A stretch of 64,000 nucleotides of DNA from Variovorax jilinensis (GTDB taxonomy: Bacteria; Pseudomonadota; Gammaproteobacteria; Burkholderiales; Burkholderiaceae_C): the NCBI RefSeq assembly GCF_030316885.1, contig NZ_JASZYQ010000002.1, forward strand, positions 132,001 to 196,000, read 5' to 3'. Positions 28,770 through 37,640 of the stretch are shown in pieces. Made by a program: the position numbers and the translations under genes. Under the pieces are notes generated by a model that saw only the letters and a program-made list of their open reading frames with translations, ran no database searches and was not told the origin of the DNA. How positions within the stretch are numbered: the first letter of the stretch is position 1; every line of letters starts with the position of its first letter.

Positions 28770-28831
28770 TGAAAGCAGAGAGAGAGAGAGCGAGCCGAGC
28801 GAAAGCAGAGCAAGAGGAGAAGAAGAGAAGG
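28770..28831 (+). other. Purine-only-rich leader between dusB and fis
   Basis: The spacer is almost free of T and contains an AG dinucleotide run (about 28776-28790) and a series of AAG/GAG triplets. Only a few C residues interrupt it. It supplies several overlapping AGGAG-type ribosome sites for fis and should be unstructured in RNA. The AG run could vary in length by slippage. Confidence 0.6.
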
Positions 28832-28833
28832 CC

Positions 28834-29070
28834 ATGAGCAAGAAACACATCGAAGACTGCGTACGCAGCAGCCTGGACAGCTATTTCCGCGACCTGCACG
28901 GGATCGAGCCCGATGGCATGTACGAGATGCTGGTGCGCGTGGTCGAGAAGCCGCTGCTCGACGTCGTGATGACGCGCGCCGAGGGCAATCAATCGAAGGC
29001 CGCCCAATGGCTGGGCCTGAACCGCAACACGCTGCGCAAGAAGCTGGTCGAACACAAACTGTTGAAGTAA
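28834..29070 (+). CDS. fis: Fis-family nucleoid DNA-binding protein
   Basis: A 78-residue protein with the Fis C-terminal helix-turn-helix (EGNQSKAAQWLGLNRNTLRKKL, about 52-74). The N-terminal arm (HIEDCVRSSLDSYFRDL) begins the dimer helices. It is somewhat shorter than enterobacterial Fis (98 residues), as usual in betaproteobacteria. It bends DNA and affects rRNA promoters and recombination in model species. It lies 83 bases after dusB and 6 bases before purH. Confidence 0.92.
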   Translation: MSKKHIEDCVRSSLDSYFRDLHGIEPDGMYEMLVRVVEKPLLDVVMTRAEGNQSKAAQWLGLNRNTLRKKLVEHKLLK

Positions 29071-29076
29071 CCCCTG

Positions 29077-30681
29077 ATGACGAACGCACTGATTTCCGTT
29101 TCCGACAAGACCGGCATCCTCGAATTCGCCCAGGCGCTGCATGCGCTGGGCATCAAGCTGCTGTCCACCGGCGGCACCGCCAGGCTGCTGGCCGACGCCG
29201 GCCTGCCCGTGACCGAGGTGGCCGACCACACGGGCTTTCCCGAAATGCTCGACGGCCGCGTCAAGACGCTGCATCCCAAGGTGCACGGCGGCCTGCTCGC
29301 GCGCCGCGACTTGCCTGCGCACATGGCGGCGCTCGATGAACACGACATCGCGACCATCGACCTGCTCGTAGTCAACCTCTATCCCTTCGAGGCCACCGTC
29401 GCCAGGGCCGGCTGCACGCTCGAGGACGCGATCGAGAACATCGACATCGGCGGCCCCGCGATGGTGCGCAGCGCGGCCAAGAACTGGAAGGACGTCGGCG
29501 TGCTGACAGATGCCTCGCAATACCCGCAGGCGCTGGCCGAGCTGCAGGCCCACGGCAAGCTCAGCGACAAGACCCGCTTCGCCTTCTCGGTGGCGGCGTT
29601 CAATCGCATCAGCCAGTACGACGGCGCGATCAGCGACTACCTCTCGGCGATCGACTTCGACGCCAGCACCGGCCAGCCCACGCCCACGCGCACGCTGTTC
29701 CCGGCGCAGAGCAACGGCCGCTTCGTGAAGATCCAGGATCTGCGCTACGGCGAGAATCCACACCAGCAGGCTGCCTTCTACCGCGACCTCTACCCGGCGC
29801 CCGGATCGCTGGTCTCGGCGCGCCAGCTGCAGGGCAAGGAGCTCAGCTACAACAACATCGCCGATGCCGATGCCGCGTGGGAATGCGTGAAGAGCTTCGA
29901 CGTCCCGGCCTGCGTGATCGTGAAGCATGCCAACCCCTGCGGCGTCGCGACGGCCAAGGATGCGGCAGAGGCCTATGCCAAGGCCTTCAAGACCGATCCG
30001 ACCTCGGCCTTTGGCGGCATCATCGCCTTCAATCGCCCGGTCGACGGCGCTACGGCGCAGGAGATCGCCAAGCAGTTCGTCGAGGTGCTGATGGCGCCCG
30101 GCTACACGCCCGAGGCGCTCGAGGTGTTCCAGGCCACCAAGGCCAAGCTCAACGTGCGCGTGCTCGAGATCGCGCTGCCCAAGGGCGGTGCCACCGACTG
30201 GGAAAACGGCCGCAACGCCACCGACGTCAAGCGCGTCGGCTCGGGCCTGCTGATCCAGACCGCCGACAACCACGAACTCGCGCTCGCGGACCTCAAGGTG
30301 GTCAGCAAGAAGCAGCCGACGCCTGAGCAGCTGCAGGACCTGCTGTTCGCCTGGAAGGTCGCCAAGTACGTGAAGAGCAACGCGATCGTGTTCTGCGCCG
30401 ACGGCATGACCATGGGCGTCGGCGCCGGCCAGATGAGCCGCCTCGATTCCGCGCGCATCGCCAGCATCAAGGCCGAGCATGCGGGCCTCTCGCTGGCCGG
30501 TACCGCGGTCGCGAGCGACGCCTTCTTCCCGTTCCGCGATGGTCTCGACGTGGTGGTGGACGCGGGTGCGAGCTGCGTGATCCAGCCCGGCGGCTCGATG
30601 CGCGACCAGGAAGTGATCGACGCCGCCGACGAGCGCGGCGTGGTGATGGTGCTCTCGGGCGTGAGGCACTTCAGGCACTGA
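29077..30681 (+). CDS. purH: Bifunctional AICAR transformylase/IMP cyclohydrolase
   Basis: Catalyses the last two steps of IMP synthesis. The 534-residue protein has the N-terminal MGS-like cyclohydrolase domain ([36 protein letters not shown]) and the C-terminal transformylase domain with KHANPCGVA holding the catalytic Lys-His. The spacing of 6 bases after fis implies co-transcription, tying a growth-phase regulator to purine synthesis. Confidence 0.97.
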   Translation: MTNALISVSDKTGILEFAQALHALGIKLLSTGGTARLLADAGLPVTEVADHTGFPEMLDGRVKTLHPKVHGGLLARRDLPAHMAALDEHDIATIDLLVVNLYPFEATVARAGCTLEDAIENIDIGGPAMVRSAAKNWKDVGVLTDASQYPQALAELQAHGKLSDKTRFAFSVAAFNRISQYDGAISDYLSAIDFDASTGQPTPTRTLFPAQSNGRFVKIQDLRYGENPHQQAAFYRDLYPAPGSLVSARQLQGKELSYNNIADADAAWECVKSFDVPACVIVKHANPCGVATAKDAAEAYAKAFKTDPTSAFGGIIAFNRPVDGATAQEIAKQFVEVLMAPGYTPEALEVFQATKAKLNVRVLEIALPKGGATDWENGRNATDVKRVGSGLLIQTADNHELALADLKVVSKKQPTPEQLQDLLFAWKVAKYVKSNAIVFCADGMTMGVGAGQMSRLDSARIASIKAEHAGLSLAGTAVASDAFFPFRDGLDVVVDAGASCVIQPGGSMRDQEVIDAADERGVVMVLSGVRHFRH

Positions 30682-30696
30682 GCCAGGGCCTGTGGA

Positions 30697-30725
30697 CGCC
30701 ATTTCCGGCGACCCCGGAAATGGCG
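30697..30725. terminator. Hairpin between convergent purH and the small barrel gene
   Basis: Perfect 12-bp inverted repeat, CGCCATTTCCGG (30697-30708) with CCGGAAATGGCG (30714-30725), and a 5-base loop. It lies between the two convergent stop codons. Neither strand has a T-run, so termination would need another factor, or the stem protects both mRNA ends. Confidence 0.55.
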
Positions 30726-30735
30726 CTGGCAGCTC

Positions 30736-31209
30736 CTAGTTGCCGTCGGAGAACCGGTACTTGAGCTGGAAGCTGATCGCTCCGTAGAGGCGGTTCCTGA
30801 TGCTCGGCACGATCGCGATGTTGAGTCCCCAGTGCCTGCCCTCGATGGCCGCGGTGGGGATCAGCGCCGCGAACCAGCCGCCGTTGTTCGTGTTGGGATA
30901 GCCGTCGAATCCGCCGACCACGGCGCCGAACTTCACGCCGTGGAACTCGAAGGGCATCACGTAGAGGCCCAGGTAGTGCGAGCGTTCGCGGTCGCTGTTG
31001 CGAAAGGCGCCGGCCGTGACCGAGAAGGTGCGGTCGATCGGCCATTCGATACCGATGCCGTAGTTGGCGTCTTCCAGGCCCTTGTTGCGGTCGAAATGCA
31101 GCGAGTAGAAGCCCGGGTTGATCCAGACCTGCTCGATCGGAACCTGCGCGAACGCCGGCGCCGCCAGCAGCAGCGCCGACATGCATGCCATCGAACGCCG
31201 GGCCGCCAC
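30736..31209 (-). CDS. Predicted small outer-membrane beta-barrel protein, function unknown
   Basis: A 157-residue exported protein. The GTG at 31209 gives a proper signal peptide (AARRSMACMSALLLAAPAFAQ); an ATG at 31191 would leave it without positive residues. The mature part alternates polar and aromatic residues in short strands (WINPGFYSLHFDR, YGIGIEWPID, HYLGLYVMPFEFHG, LYGAISFQLKYRF) and ends near Phe. This suggests an eight-strand barrel of about PagP size, but I see no catalytic motif and do not assign that activity. Its start is 3 bases after the hemL stop. Confidence 0.6.
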   Translation of the reverse strand: MAARRSMACMSALLLAAPAFAQVPIEQVWINPGFYSLHFDRNKGLEDANYGIGIEWPIDRTFSVTAGAFRNSDRERSHYLGLYVMPFEFHGVKFGAVVGGFDGYPNTNNGGWFAALIPTAAIEGRHWGLNIAIVPSIRNRLYGAISFQLKYRFSDGN

Positions 31210-31211
31210 GG

Positions 31212-32498
31212 CTAGAGCGACCTGAAGATCTCGCGCGCCGCGGCGACCGTGGCCGCGATGTCGTCCTCGCCGTGAGCCGCGCTCACGAAACCGGCCTCGT
31301 AGAGGGCAGGCGCGATGTACACGCCGCGGTCCAGCAGGCCGTGGAACAGGGCGTTGAACCTGGCGCCGTCGCTCTTCATCACGCTCGGATAGTTCTGCGG
31401 CAGCGCATCGAGCAGGAAGAAGCCGAACATGCCGCCCTCGCTGTCGGCGCTGAAGGGCACGCCCTCGGCCGCGGCGGCGTCCTTCAGGCCCTGCACCAGC
31501 GAACCGGTCCTGGCCGACAGCGCGTCGAAGAAGCCGGGCCGCGAGATTTCCTTGAGCGTGGCGAGGCCGCAGGCGGTCGCGACGGGGTTGCCCGACAGCG
31601 TGCCGGCCTGGTAGACCGGCCCCATCGGCGCGAGCTGTTCCATGATCGCGCGCGGGCCGCCGAAGGCCGCGAGCGGCATGCCGCCGCCGATCACCTTGCC
31701 GAGCACCGTCAGGTCGGGTGTGACGCCGAGCACGCCCTGGGCGCCGTGCAGGCCGACGCGGAAGCCGGTCATCACCTCGTCGAACACCAGCAACGCGCCG
31801 TGCCGGGTGCACAGCTCGCGGCAGCGCTTTGCGAAGGCTGCGCTTGCACGCACGAAGTTCATGTTGCCGGCGATCGCCTCGATCATCAGGCAGGCGATGT
31901 CGTTGCCGTGCAACGCGAAGGCCTCCTCCAACTGGGCCAGGTTGTTGTACTCGAGGACCAGCGTGTGCTGCACCACCTCGGGCGGCACGCCGGCCGAGGT
32001 CGGGTTGCCGAAGGTCGCGAGGCCCGAACCGGCCTTCACCAGCAGCGCATCGGCGTGGCCGTGGTAGCAGCCTTCGAACTTGATGATGGTCTTGCGGCCG
32101 GTGGCGCCGCGCGCGAGCCGCAGCGCGCTCATCGCGGCTTCGGTGCCCGAGCTCACGAGGCGCACCATCTCCATCGAGGGCAGCAGGGCGAGGATGGCTT
32201 CGGCGAGTTCGATCTCGCGCTCGGTCGGCGCGCCGAACGAGAAGCCTTCGAGCACCGCGCGCTGCACGGCCTCGACCACCGCGGGATGGCCGTGGCCGAG
32301 GATCATCGGGCCCCAGGAGCCGATGTAGTCGATGTAGCGCCTGTCGGCGGCGTCCCAGAAATAGGCACCTTGGGCGCGCTTGATGAAGCGCGGCGTGCCG
32401 CCGACTGCCTTGAAGGCGCGCACGGGCGAATTGACGCCCCCGGGAATGACGGCGCGGGCGCGCTCGAAGAGGATGTCGTTGGGATCAGGATGTGCCAT
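31212..32498 (-). CDS. hemL: Glutamate-1-semialdehyde 2,1-aminomutase
   Basis: PLP enzyme that makes 5-aminolevulinate for heme by the C5 pathway. The 428-residue protein has [12 protein letters not shown] near the N-terminus and [14 protein letters not shown]. The segment GYHGHAD-like [12 protein letters not shown] follows, and the PLP lysine K268 lies in [15 protein letters not shown]. The ATG at 32498 is preferred over a TTG six bases earlier. It is followed by the small barrel gene and preceded by thiD. Confidence 0.95.
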   Translation of the reverse strand: MAHPDPNDILFERARAVIPGGVNSPVRAFKAVGGTPRFIKRAQGAYFWDAADRRYIDYIGSWGPMILGHGHPAVVEAVQRAVLEGFSFGAPTEREIELAEAILALLPSMEMVRLVSSGTEAAMSALRLARGATGRKTIIKFEGCYHGHADALLVKAGSGLATFGNPTSAGVPPEVVQHTLVLEYNNLAQLEEAFALHGNDIACLMIEAIAGNMNFVRASAAFAKRCRELCTRHGALLVFDEVMTGFRVGLHGAQGVLGVTPDLTVLGKVIGGGMPLAAFGGPRAIMEQLAPMGPVYQAGTLSGNPVATACGLATLKEISRPGFFDALSARTGSLVQGLKDAAAAEGVPFSADSEGGMFGFFLLDALPQNYPSVMKSDGARFNALFHGLLDRGVYIAPALYEAGFVSAAHGEDDIAATVAAAREIFRSL

Positions 32499-32594
32499 CC
32501 CCAAAGTATCCGTGATGCGCGTGACGCTTCGGCGGCCTGCGTCTTCCGGGCTGCACGCCGTGCGGCGAAGCGGGCAAGGCCGGGGTCGAGCGCT

Positions 32595-33563
32595 TCAGTG
32601 CCGCGTGTCGTGCGGCGGCAGGGCGAAATCGCTCGGCGTCGGCTCGCCCTCGTCGTCGTCCTCATCGTCCTCGGGCTGGGCCCAGAACAGGCGGTCGGGC
32701 AGGACATGGCCCATGCCGGGGCGAAAGCCCGAGTCCAGGCAGCGGTCCATGTAGCTGAGCGCCTCGCTGGTCGCGGCCACGAGGTCGGTACCGCTCGCGA
32801 GCAGCGCCGCGAGCGCTGCCGACAGCGTGTCGCCGGCGCCTGCGAAGACGGCGTCGAGGCGTTCGAACTTCTCGCTCGCGAGGATCGACTGCGGCGAGGC
32901 CAGCACGTTGTCGATGAACTGGTCCGGCAGCACCAGGCCGGTCACCAGCGTGTAGGGCACGCCGAATTCGCTGGCTGCCTTGGCGATGTCGCGGGCGGTC
33001 GGCGGGCGCTCGCCGTTCCAGTCGGGCAGCAGCCAGCGCCACAGCGTGCTGTGGTTGCCGACCAGCACCGTGGTCTGCGGCAGCACCAGGTCGCGGAAGG
33101 CGTCGAGGTAGGCCTCGATCTGCGCGTCCTCCCACCACGAGAGGTTGGGCATGTAGGCCACGACAGGCACGTCGGGATAGTCGGTCGCCGTCTCCGCCAC
33201 CGTGCTGAGGTTTTCGGGCGAGCCGACGAAACCGACCTTGATCAGTTGCACCTCGACGTCCTCGAGGATGGCCCGCGCCTGTTCGGCCACGGCTTCCTCG
33301 TCGAACGAGAAATGATCGAAGACCTCGGCCGTGTCGCGCGCGTAGGCGCCGGTCACCACCGGCAGCACATGGACGCCGACCGACGACATGGCCAGCGAAT
33401 CGCCGGCCAGGCCGCCGGCGCCGCTCGGGTCGCTGGCGTTGAAGACCAGCACGCAGGGCGGATTCGCATCGTCACCCTCGTCAGCCACTTCGGAGTCGTC
33501 CGAGGGGTCGGTAAGATCGCTGGTTTTGCGGTCGTGCTCTGGTGGTAGTAGATAAGTTTTCAT
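32595..33563 (-). CDS. thiD: Hydroxymethylpyrimidine/phosphomethylpyrimidine kinase
   Basis: Ribokinase-fold kinase of thiamine synthesis. Of 322 residues, the first 35 or so and the last 25 are acidic and atypical. The core has the substrate-site opening NASDPSGAGGLAGD, then IKVGFVGS and the C-terminal anion-hole motif FAGAGDTLSAAL. It is longer than stand-alone ThiD (about 265). No other thi genes are nearby. Its start diverges from the rubredoxin gene by 111 bases. Confidence 0.85.
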   Translation of the reverse strand: MKTYLLPPEHDRKTSDLTDPSDDSEVADEGDDANPPCVLVFNASDPSGAGGLAGDSLAMSSVGVHVLPVVTGAYARDTAEVFDHFSFDEEAVAEQARAILEDVEVQLIKVGFVGSPENLSTVAETATDYPDVPVVAYMPNLSWWEDAQIEAYLDAFRDLVLPQTTVLVGNHSTLWRWLLPDWNGERPPTARDIAKAASEFGVPYTLVTGLVLPDQFIDNVLASPQSILASEKFERLDAVFAGAGDTLSAALAALLASGTDLVAATSEALSYMDRCLDSGFRPGMGHVLPDRLFWAQPEDDEDDDEGEPTPSDFALPPHDTRH

Positions 33564-33674
33564 ACTCGAATCAGGGCTCCACGGATGGTGGCATATCTGA
33601 GACGCTTGTCACGAGATTCGTTGATACGTTTGGATACGATCGTTGCATTTGATGAACAGGGACCTTAAGCTGCG

Positions 33675-33845
33675 ATGAATACGAAAACCTGGATGTGCCT
33701 GATTTGTGGGTGGATCTACGACGAGTCGGTGGGCGTGCCGGAAGATGGTATTGCGGCCGGAACGGCTTGGGCCGATGTCCCGATGAACTGGACCTGCCCG
33801 GAATGCGGGGCACGCAAGGAAGACTTCGAAATGGTTGAGATCTGA
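33675..33845 (+). CDS. Rubredoxin
   Basis: A 56-residue iron-binding electron carrier. The two knuckles CLICG (residues 8-12) and CPECG (41-45) provide the four Cys ligands. The conserved WIYDE, PEDGIAAGT and DVPMNWTCP segments complete the fold, with the usual aromatic core. It lies 78 bases before pilG on the same strand. The redox partner is not in the window. Confidence 0.95.
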   Translation: MNTKTWMCLICGWIYDESVGVPEDGIAAGTAWADVPMNWTCPECGARKEDFEMVEI

Positions 33846-33868
33846 AGCATGGCATAGGGCCGCGCTTC

Positions 33869-33890
33869 CTGTGCCCTTCGTGGGGCACAG
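33869..33890 (+). other. Intergenic hairpin between rubredoxin and pilG
   Basis: Perfect 8-bp stem, CTGTGCCC (33869-33876) with GGGCACAG (33883-33890), and a 6-base loop. There is no T-run after it. It may separate rubredoxin mRNA from the pil message by partial termination or processing. Confidence 0.4.
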
Positions 33891-33923
33891 CGGTCGACAA
33901 GGTGTCACAAGGAGCGGTGCGAA

Positions 33924-34319
33924 ATGAGCGCGAATGGATCCGGCTACAAGGTGCTCGTCATCGACGACAGCAACACCATTCGGCGCAGTGCCGAGATCTT
34001 CCTCAAGCAGGGCGGCCATGAGGTGCTGCTCGCCGAAGACGGCTTCGACGCGCTGTCCAAGGTCAACGACCACAAACCCCATCTGATCTTCTGCGACATC
34101 CTGATGCCGCGCCTCGACGGCTATCAGACCTGCGCCATCATCAAGCGCAACGCAACCTTCTCCAATGTCCCGGTCGTGATGCTGTCGTCCAAGGACGGCG
34201 TCTTCGACAAGGCGCGCGGCCGCATGGTCGGCTCGCAGGACTACCTCACCAAACCTTTCACCAAGGACCAGTTGCTGCACGCCGTGCAGCAGTTCGGTCT
34301 CGTTCAGGAAGCCCAGTAA
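33924..34319 (+). CDS. pilG: Chp pathway response regulator PilG
   Basis: Single-domain CheY-like receiver of 131 residues. Phospho-acceptor D58 lies in FCDILMPRLDG. The acidic pair is D14-D15, the switch Ser lies in VVMLSSKDG and the conserved Lys in YLTKPF. In Pseudomonas, PilG drives pilus extension and adenylate cyclase activation. The SD is AAGGAG. Its stop overlaps the pilH ATG by one base. Confidence 0.92.
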   Translation: MSANGSGYKVLVIDDSNTIRRSAEIFLKQGGHEVLLAEDGFDALSKVNDHKPHLIFCDILMPRLDGYQTCAIIKRNATFSNVPVVMLSSKDGVFDKARGRMVGSQDYLTKPFTKDQLLHAVQQFGLVQEAQ

Positions 34320-34684
34320 TGGCGATTCGCAAAGTGCTCGTGGTCGACGACTCCAAGACGGAGCTCGTGTTTCTGACCGACCTGCTCCAGAAAAACGGCT
34401 TCTCGGTCAAGACCGCCGAGAACGCGGACGACGCCATGCGCCGCCTCGAGGAAGAACAACCCGACCTGATCCTGATGGACGTCGTGATGCCGGGCCAGAA
34501 CGGCTTCCAGCTCACGCGGGCGATTGCCCGCAACCCGCAGTACGCGGGCGTGCCCATCATCCTGTGCACGAGCAAGAACCAGGAAACCGACCGCGTCTGG
34601 GGCATGCGCCAGGGCGCGCGCGACTACATCGTCAAGCCGGTGAATGCCACCGAGCTGATGGCCAAGATCAGCGCCCTGGCCTGA
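34319..34684 (+). CDS. pilH: Chp pathway response regulator PilH
   Basis: Second stand-alone receiver, 121 residues. It has D10-D11, phospho-acceptor D54 in LILMDVVMPGQNG, Thr in LCTSKNQETD and Lys in YIVKPV. In Pseudomonas, PilH opposes PilG and acts on retraction or as a phosphate sink. It is coupled to pilG by a TAATG overlap and followed by pilI after 19 bases. Confidence 0.92.
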   Translation: MAIRKVLVVDDSKTELVFLTDLLQKNGFSVKTAENADDAMRRLEEEQPDLILMDVVMPGQNGFQLTRAIARNPQYAGVPIILCTSKNQETDRVWGMRQGARDYIVKPVNATELMAKISALA

Positions 34685-34703
34685 TCGCAGGACCGCACGT
34701 CTC

Positions 34704-35237
34704 ATGGCCAACCGCGACGCCCTACGCGCATTCCAGTCCCGGCTGGCGGGCCGCCTGCAGGCCGCCCGCACCTCGGACGTGTCCGCTTCCTGGCTGGCCG
34801 TCGAGGCCGGCGAGGCGAACTACCTGTTCCCGCTGGGCCACGCGGGCGAGATCTTCCCGTGGGTGGCGCCGCAATCCGTGCCCTACACGGAGCCGTGGTT
34901 CCTGGGTGTCGCCAACCTGCGCGGCGGCCTCTACGGCGTGGTGCAGCTGTCGACCTTCGCGGGCGGCGCGGCGAGCGCTCCCGTGGCGAACGAAGCCAGT
35001 CGCGCGCAGTCGCGGCTGGTGGCGCTCAACGAGCTGCTCGAAGTCAATTGCGCGCTGCTGATCGACCGCCTGGTCGGCCTGCGCGGCGTCGATGCCTTCG
35101 TCGCTTCGGAAGCCCCGCAACAGGACGCGCCGCCATGGCTCGGCCATTCGTACCAAGACGCCGCCGGAGGGCGCTGGCAGGAAATCAACCTGCAGGCCCT
35201 TTCGCAGCAACCCCAGTTCCTGAGCATCGGCGCCTGA
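34704..35237 (+). CDS. pilI: CheW-like coupling protein PilI
   Basis: A 177-residue adaptor that links the PilJ receptor to the ChpA kinase. The CheW fold is visible from about residue 28 to 160: [41 protein letters not shown], then the [13 protein letters not shown] [13 protein letters not shown]. The NLRG segment is the usual kinase-binding signature. Confidence 0.9.
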   Translation: MANRDALRAFQSRLAGRLQAARTSDVSASWLAVEAGEANYLFPLGHAGEIFPWVAPQSVPYTEPWFLGVANLRGGLYGVVQLSTFAGGAASAPVANEASRAQSRLVALNELLEVNCALLIDRLVGLRGVDAFVASEAPQQDAPPWLGHSYQDAAGGRWQEINLQALSQQPQFLSIGA

Positions 35238-35277
35238 ACGGCCTGCCGAGCAACGTTTACAACCTGAAGGACCGACC

Positions 35278-37623
35278 GTGAGCTCGATCGCCGACAAGTT
35301 CAAGAAATTCCTGCCGCAGGGCGGCGACCGCGTTTCGGTGGGTGCCGACAGCGCGGGCGCGTTGTCGATGGATCACATCGAGACCGTGCAACCCGAGCAC
35401 TCGCGCGCGGATCACGTGCAGCGCGACAGCGTGCACGAGGCCGAGCCCGCCGCTGCCGCACCGCTGCCCGAGACGCTTGCCCTGCAGAGCGGCGAGATCC
35501 AGGCGCCGGTCGAAGCCGTGGCTGCCGAGCCGGTCGTCCCGGAGCCCGGCGAAGCAGTGCTCGCCGCCCCGGGCAGGCGCCTGCGGGCCAATCCGGCTCG
35601 CCAGCAACGGATCCTCGCGCTGGCCCTGGCTGCCGTCGTGCTGCTGCTGCTGCTGGTTGCGGGCTCCGCGATCCTTCGCGCCGAACGGCTGGCCCAGCAG
35701 GTGGCGGCCACCGGCCAGGCGCTGATGCAATCGCAGCGGCTCGCCAAGTCGGTCTCGCAGGCGCTGGTCGGCAACGTGCCGGCGTTCACCGAAGTGCGCG
35801 AGAGCGCCGAGGATCTGACCCGCCGCGTGCAGGGCCTGGCCAGCGGCGACGATTCGCTCAAGCTCGATCGCGTGGGCAGCCAGTACGACGGCGAACTCAC
35901 GAAGATCAGCGGCCTGGTCGAGCGCGCCGACCGCAGCGCCAAGGCCGTGCTGGCCCAGCAGAAGATCCTGACCCAGGTCGGCACCGCGCTGCGCGACATC
36001 AATCGCCAGTCCTCCGACCTGCTCGAGATGACCGAGACCGTGGCTTCGCTCAAGATGCAGCAGAACGCGACCATCCCCGAGATCTCGGCCGCCGGCCAGC
36101 TCGTGATGCTGACGCAGCGCATCGGCAAGTCCGCCAACGAATTCCTGACGGTCGACGGCGTGAGCCCCGACGCCGTCTTCCTGCTCGGCAAGGACCTGAA
36201 CAGCTTCCAGGAAATCACGCGCGGCCTGCTCGACGGCAGCGCCCAGCAGCGCCTGCCGGGCACCCGCGACGCGCAGACCCGCCAGCAGCTCGAAGCCATC
36301 CTCAAGACCTACGAAGCGACCCGCACCCAGGCCGGCGCCATCCTCGGCAACCTGCAGGGCCTGGTGGCGGCGCGCGAAGCGCAGGCCGCGATCCTGGCCG
36401 ACAGCGAACCGCTGCGTACCTCGCTGGGCGACCTGCAGGAAAAGCTCTCGGCCCGCACCGGCCTCGGCGCCGGCACGATCGTGATGCTGCTGGTGCTCTC
36501 GCTGGCCGCCCTTGCCCTGGCGGGTGCCATCGGCTACGTGCAGGTTCGCGAAGGCCGCGAGCGCGCCGCAGCGGCCGAACTCGAACGCCTCGAAGCCGAA
36601 CGTGCGAGCGAGGACGCCAGCCGCGTCAATGCCGCCAACCAGGCCGCCATTCTTCGCCTCATGAACGAACTGCAGACGGTGGCCGAAGGCGACCTGACGC
36701 AGGAAGCCACGGTGACGGAGGACATCACGGGCGCGATCGCCGACTCGGTGAACTACACGGTGGAAGAACTTCGCCTCCTGGTCGGCAACGTGCAGAACAC
36801 GGCCACGCGGGTGGCGCAGACCACCTCGCAGGTGGAAAGCACCTCGACCGAACTGCTCGCTGCCTCCACCGAACAGCTGCGCGAGATTCGCGAGACCGGC
36901 CAGTCGGTGCTGACCATGGCCGAGCGAATCAACGGCGTGTCCTCGCAGGCGCAGGAATCGGCCACGGTGGCCCGGCAATCGCTGCAGGCCGCTTCGTCGG
37001 GCCTGCAGGCGGTGCAGAACGCCATCGGCGGCATGAACTCGATCCGCGACCAGATCCAGGAAACGTCCAAGCGCATCAAGCGCCTGGGCGAGTCCTCGCA
37101 GGAGATCGGCGAAATCACCGAACTGATCTCGGACATTACGGAACAGACCAACGTGCTGGCGCTGAATGCCGCCATTCAGGCCGCATCGGCCGGTGAAGCC
37201 GGTCGCGGCTTCTCGGTGGTGGCGGAAGAAGTGCAGCGGCTGGCCGAACGCTCCGCAGACGCTACGCGCCAGATCTCTGCACTCGTGAAGGCCATTCAGA
37301 CCGACACGCAGGATGCGGTGGGCGCCATGGAGCGTTCCACGCAGGGTGTGGTCGAGGGGGCCAAGCTGTCCGACAACGCGGGTACCGCGCTGTCCGAGAT
37401 CGACCGCGTGTCGCGCCGACTGGCCGAGCTGATCGAGCAGATTTCGCAATCCGCCTCGCGCGAAGCCGATTCGGCCAACGTGGTGGCGGCCAACATCCAG
37501 CACATCTTCGCCGTGACCGAACAGACCGGTGAAGGCACGCGGACCACCGCCCAGCAGGTTCGCGAGCTCTCGCACATGGCCGAAGAGTTGCGCCAGTCCG
37601 TGTCCCGATTCAAGATTGCCTGA
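35278..37623 (+). CDS. pilJ: Type IV pilus methyl-accepting chemoreceptor PilJ
   Basis: A 781-residue receptor. An unusually long Ala/Glu-rich cytoplasmic N-terminus (about 1-105) precedes membrane helix 1 (about 110-133). The periplasmic region has the PilJ-type helical repeats (about 140-395), and helix 2 is at about 397-421. A HAMP segment and the MCP signalling coiled coil follow, with the hairpin tip [31 protein letters not shown]. There is no CheR-tethering pentapeptide at the C-terminus (SRFKIA). GTG start with GAAGGA upstream. Fits sensing through the pilus and signalling to ChpA. Confidence 0.93.
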   Translation: MSSIADKFKKFLPQGGDRVSVGADSAGALSMDHIETVQPEHSRADHVQRDSVHEAEPAAAAPLPETLALQSGEIQAPVEAVAAEPVVPEPGEAVLAAPGRRLRANPARQQRILALALAAVVLLLLLVAGSAILRAERLAQQVAATGQALMQSQRLAKSVSQALVGNVPAFTEVRESAEDLTRRVQGLASGDDSLKLDRVGSQYDGELTKISGLVERADRSAKAVLAQQKILTQVGTALRDINRQSSDLLEMTETVASLKMQQNATIPEISAAGQLVMLTQRIGKSANEFLTVDGVSPDAVFLLGKDLNSFQEITRGLLDGSAQQRLPGTRDAQTRQQLEAILKTYEATRTQAGAILGNLQGLVAAREAQAAILADSEPLRTSLGDLQEKLSARTGLGAGTIVMLLVLSLAALALAGAIGYVQVREGRERAAAAELERLEAERASEDASRVNAANQAAILRLMNELQTVAEGDLTQEATVTEDITGAIADSVNYTVEELRLLVGNVQNTATRVAQTTSQVESTSTELLAASTEQLREIRETGQSVLTMAERINGVSSQAQESATVARQSLQAASSGLQAVQNAIGGMNSIRDQIQETSKRIKRLGESSQEIGEITELISDITEQTNVLALNAAIQAASAGEAGRGFSVVAEEVQRLAERSADATRQISALVKAIQTDTQDAVGAMERSTQGVVEGAKLSDNAGTALSEIDRVSRRLAELIEQISQSASREADSANVVAANIQHIFAVTEQTGEGTRTTAQQVRELSHMAEELRQSVSRFKIA

Positions 37624-37640
37624 ACGCCGAGCGCCACAAC

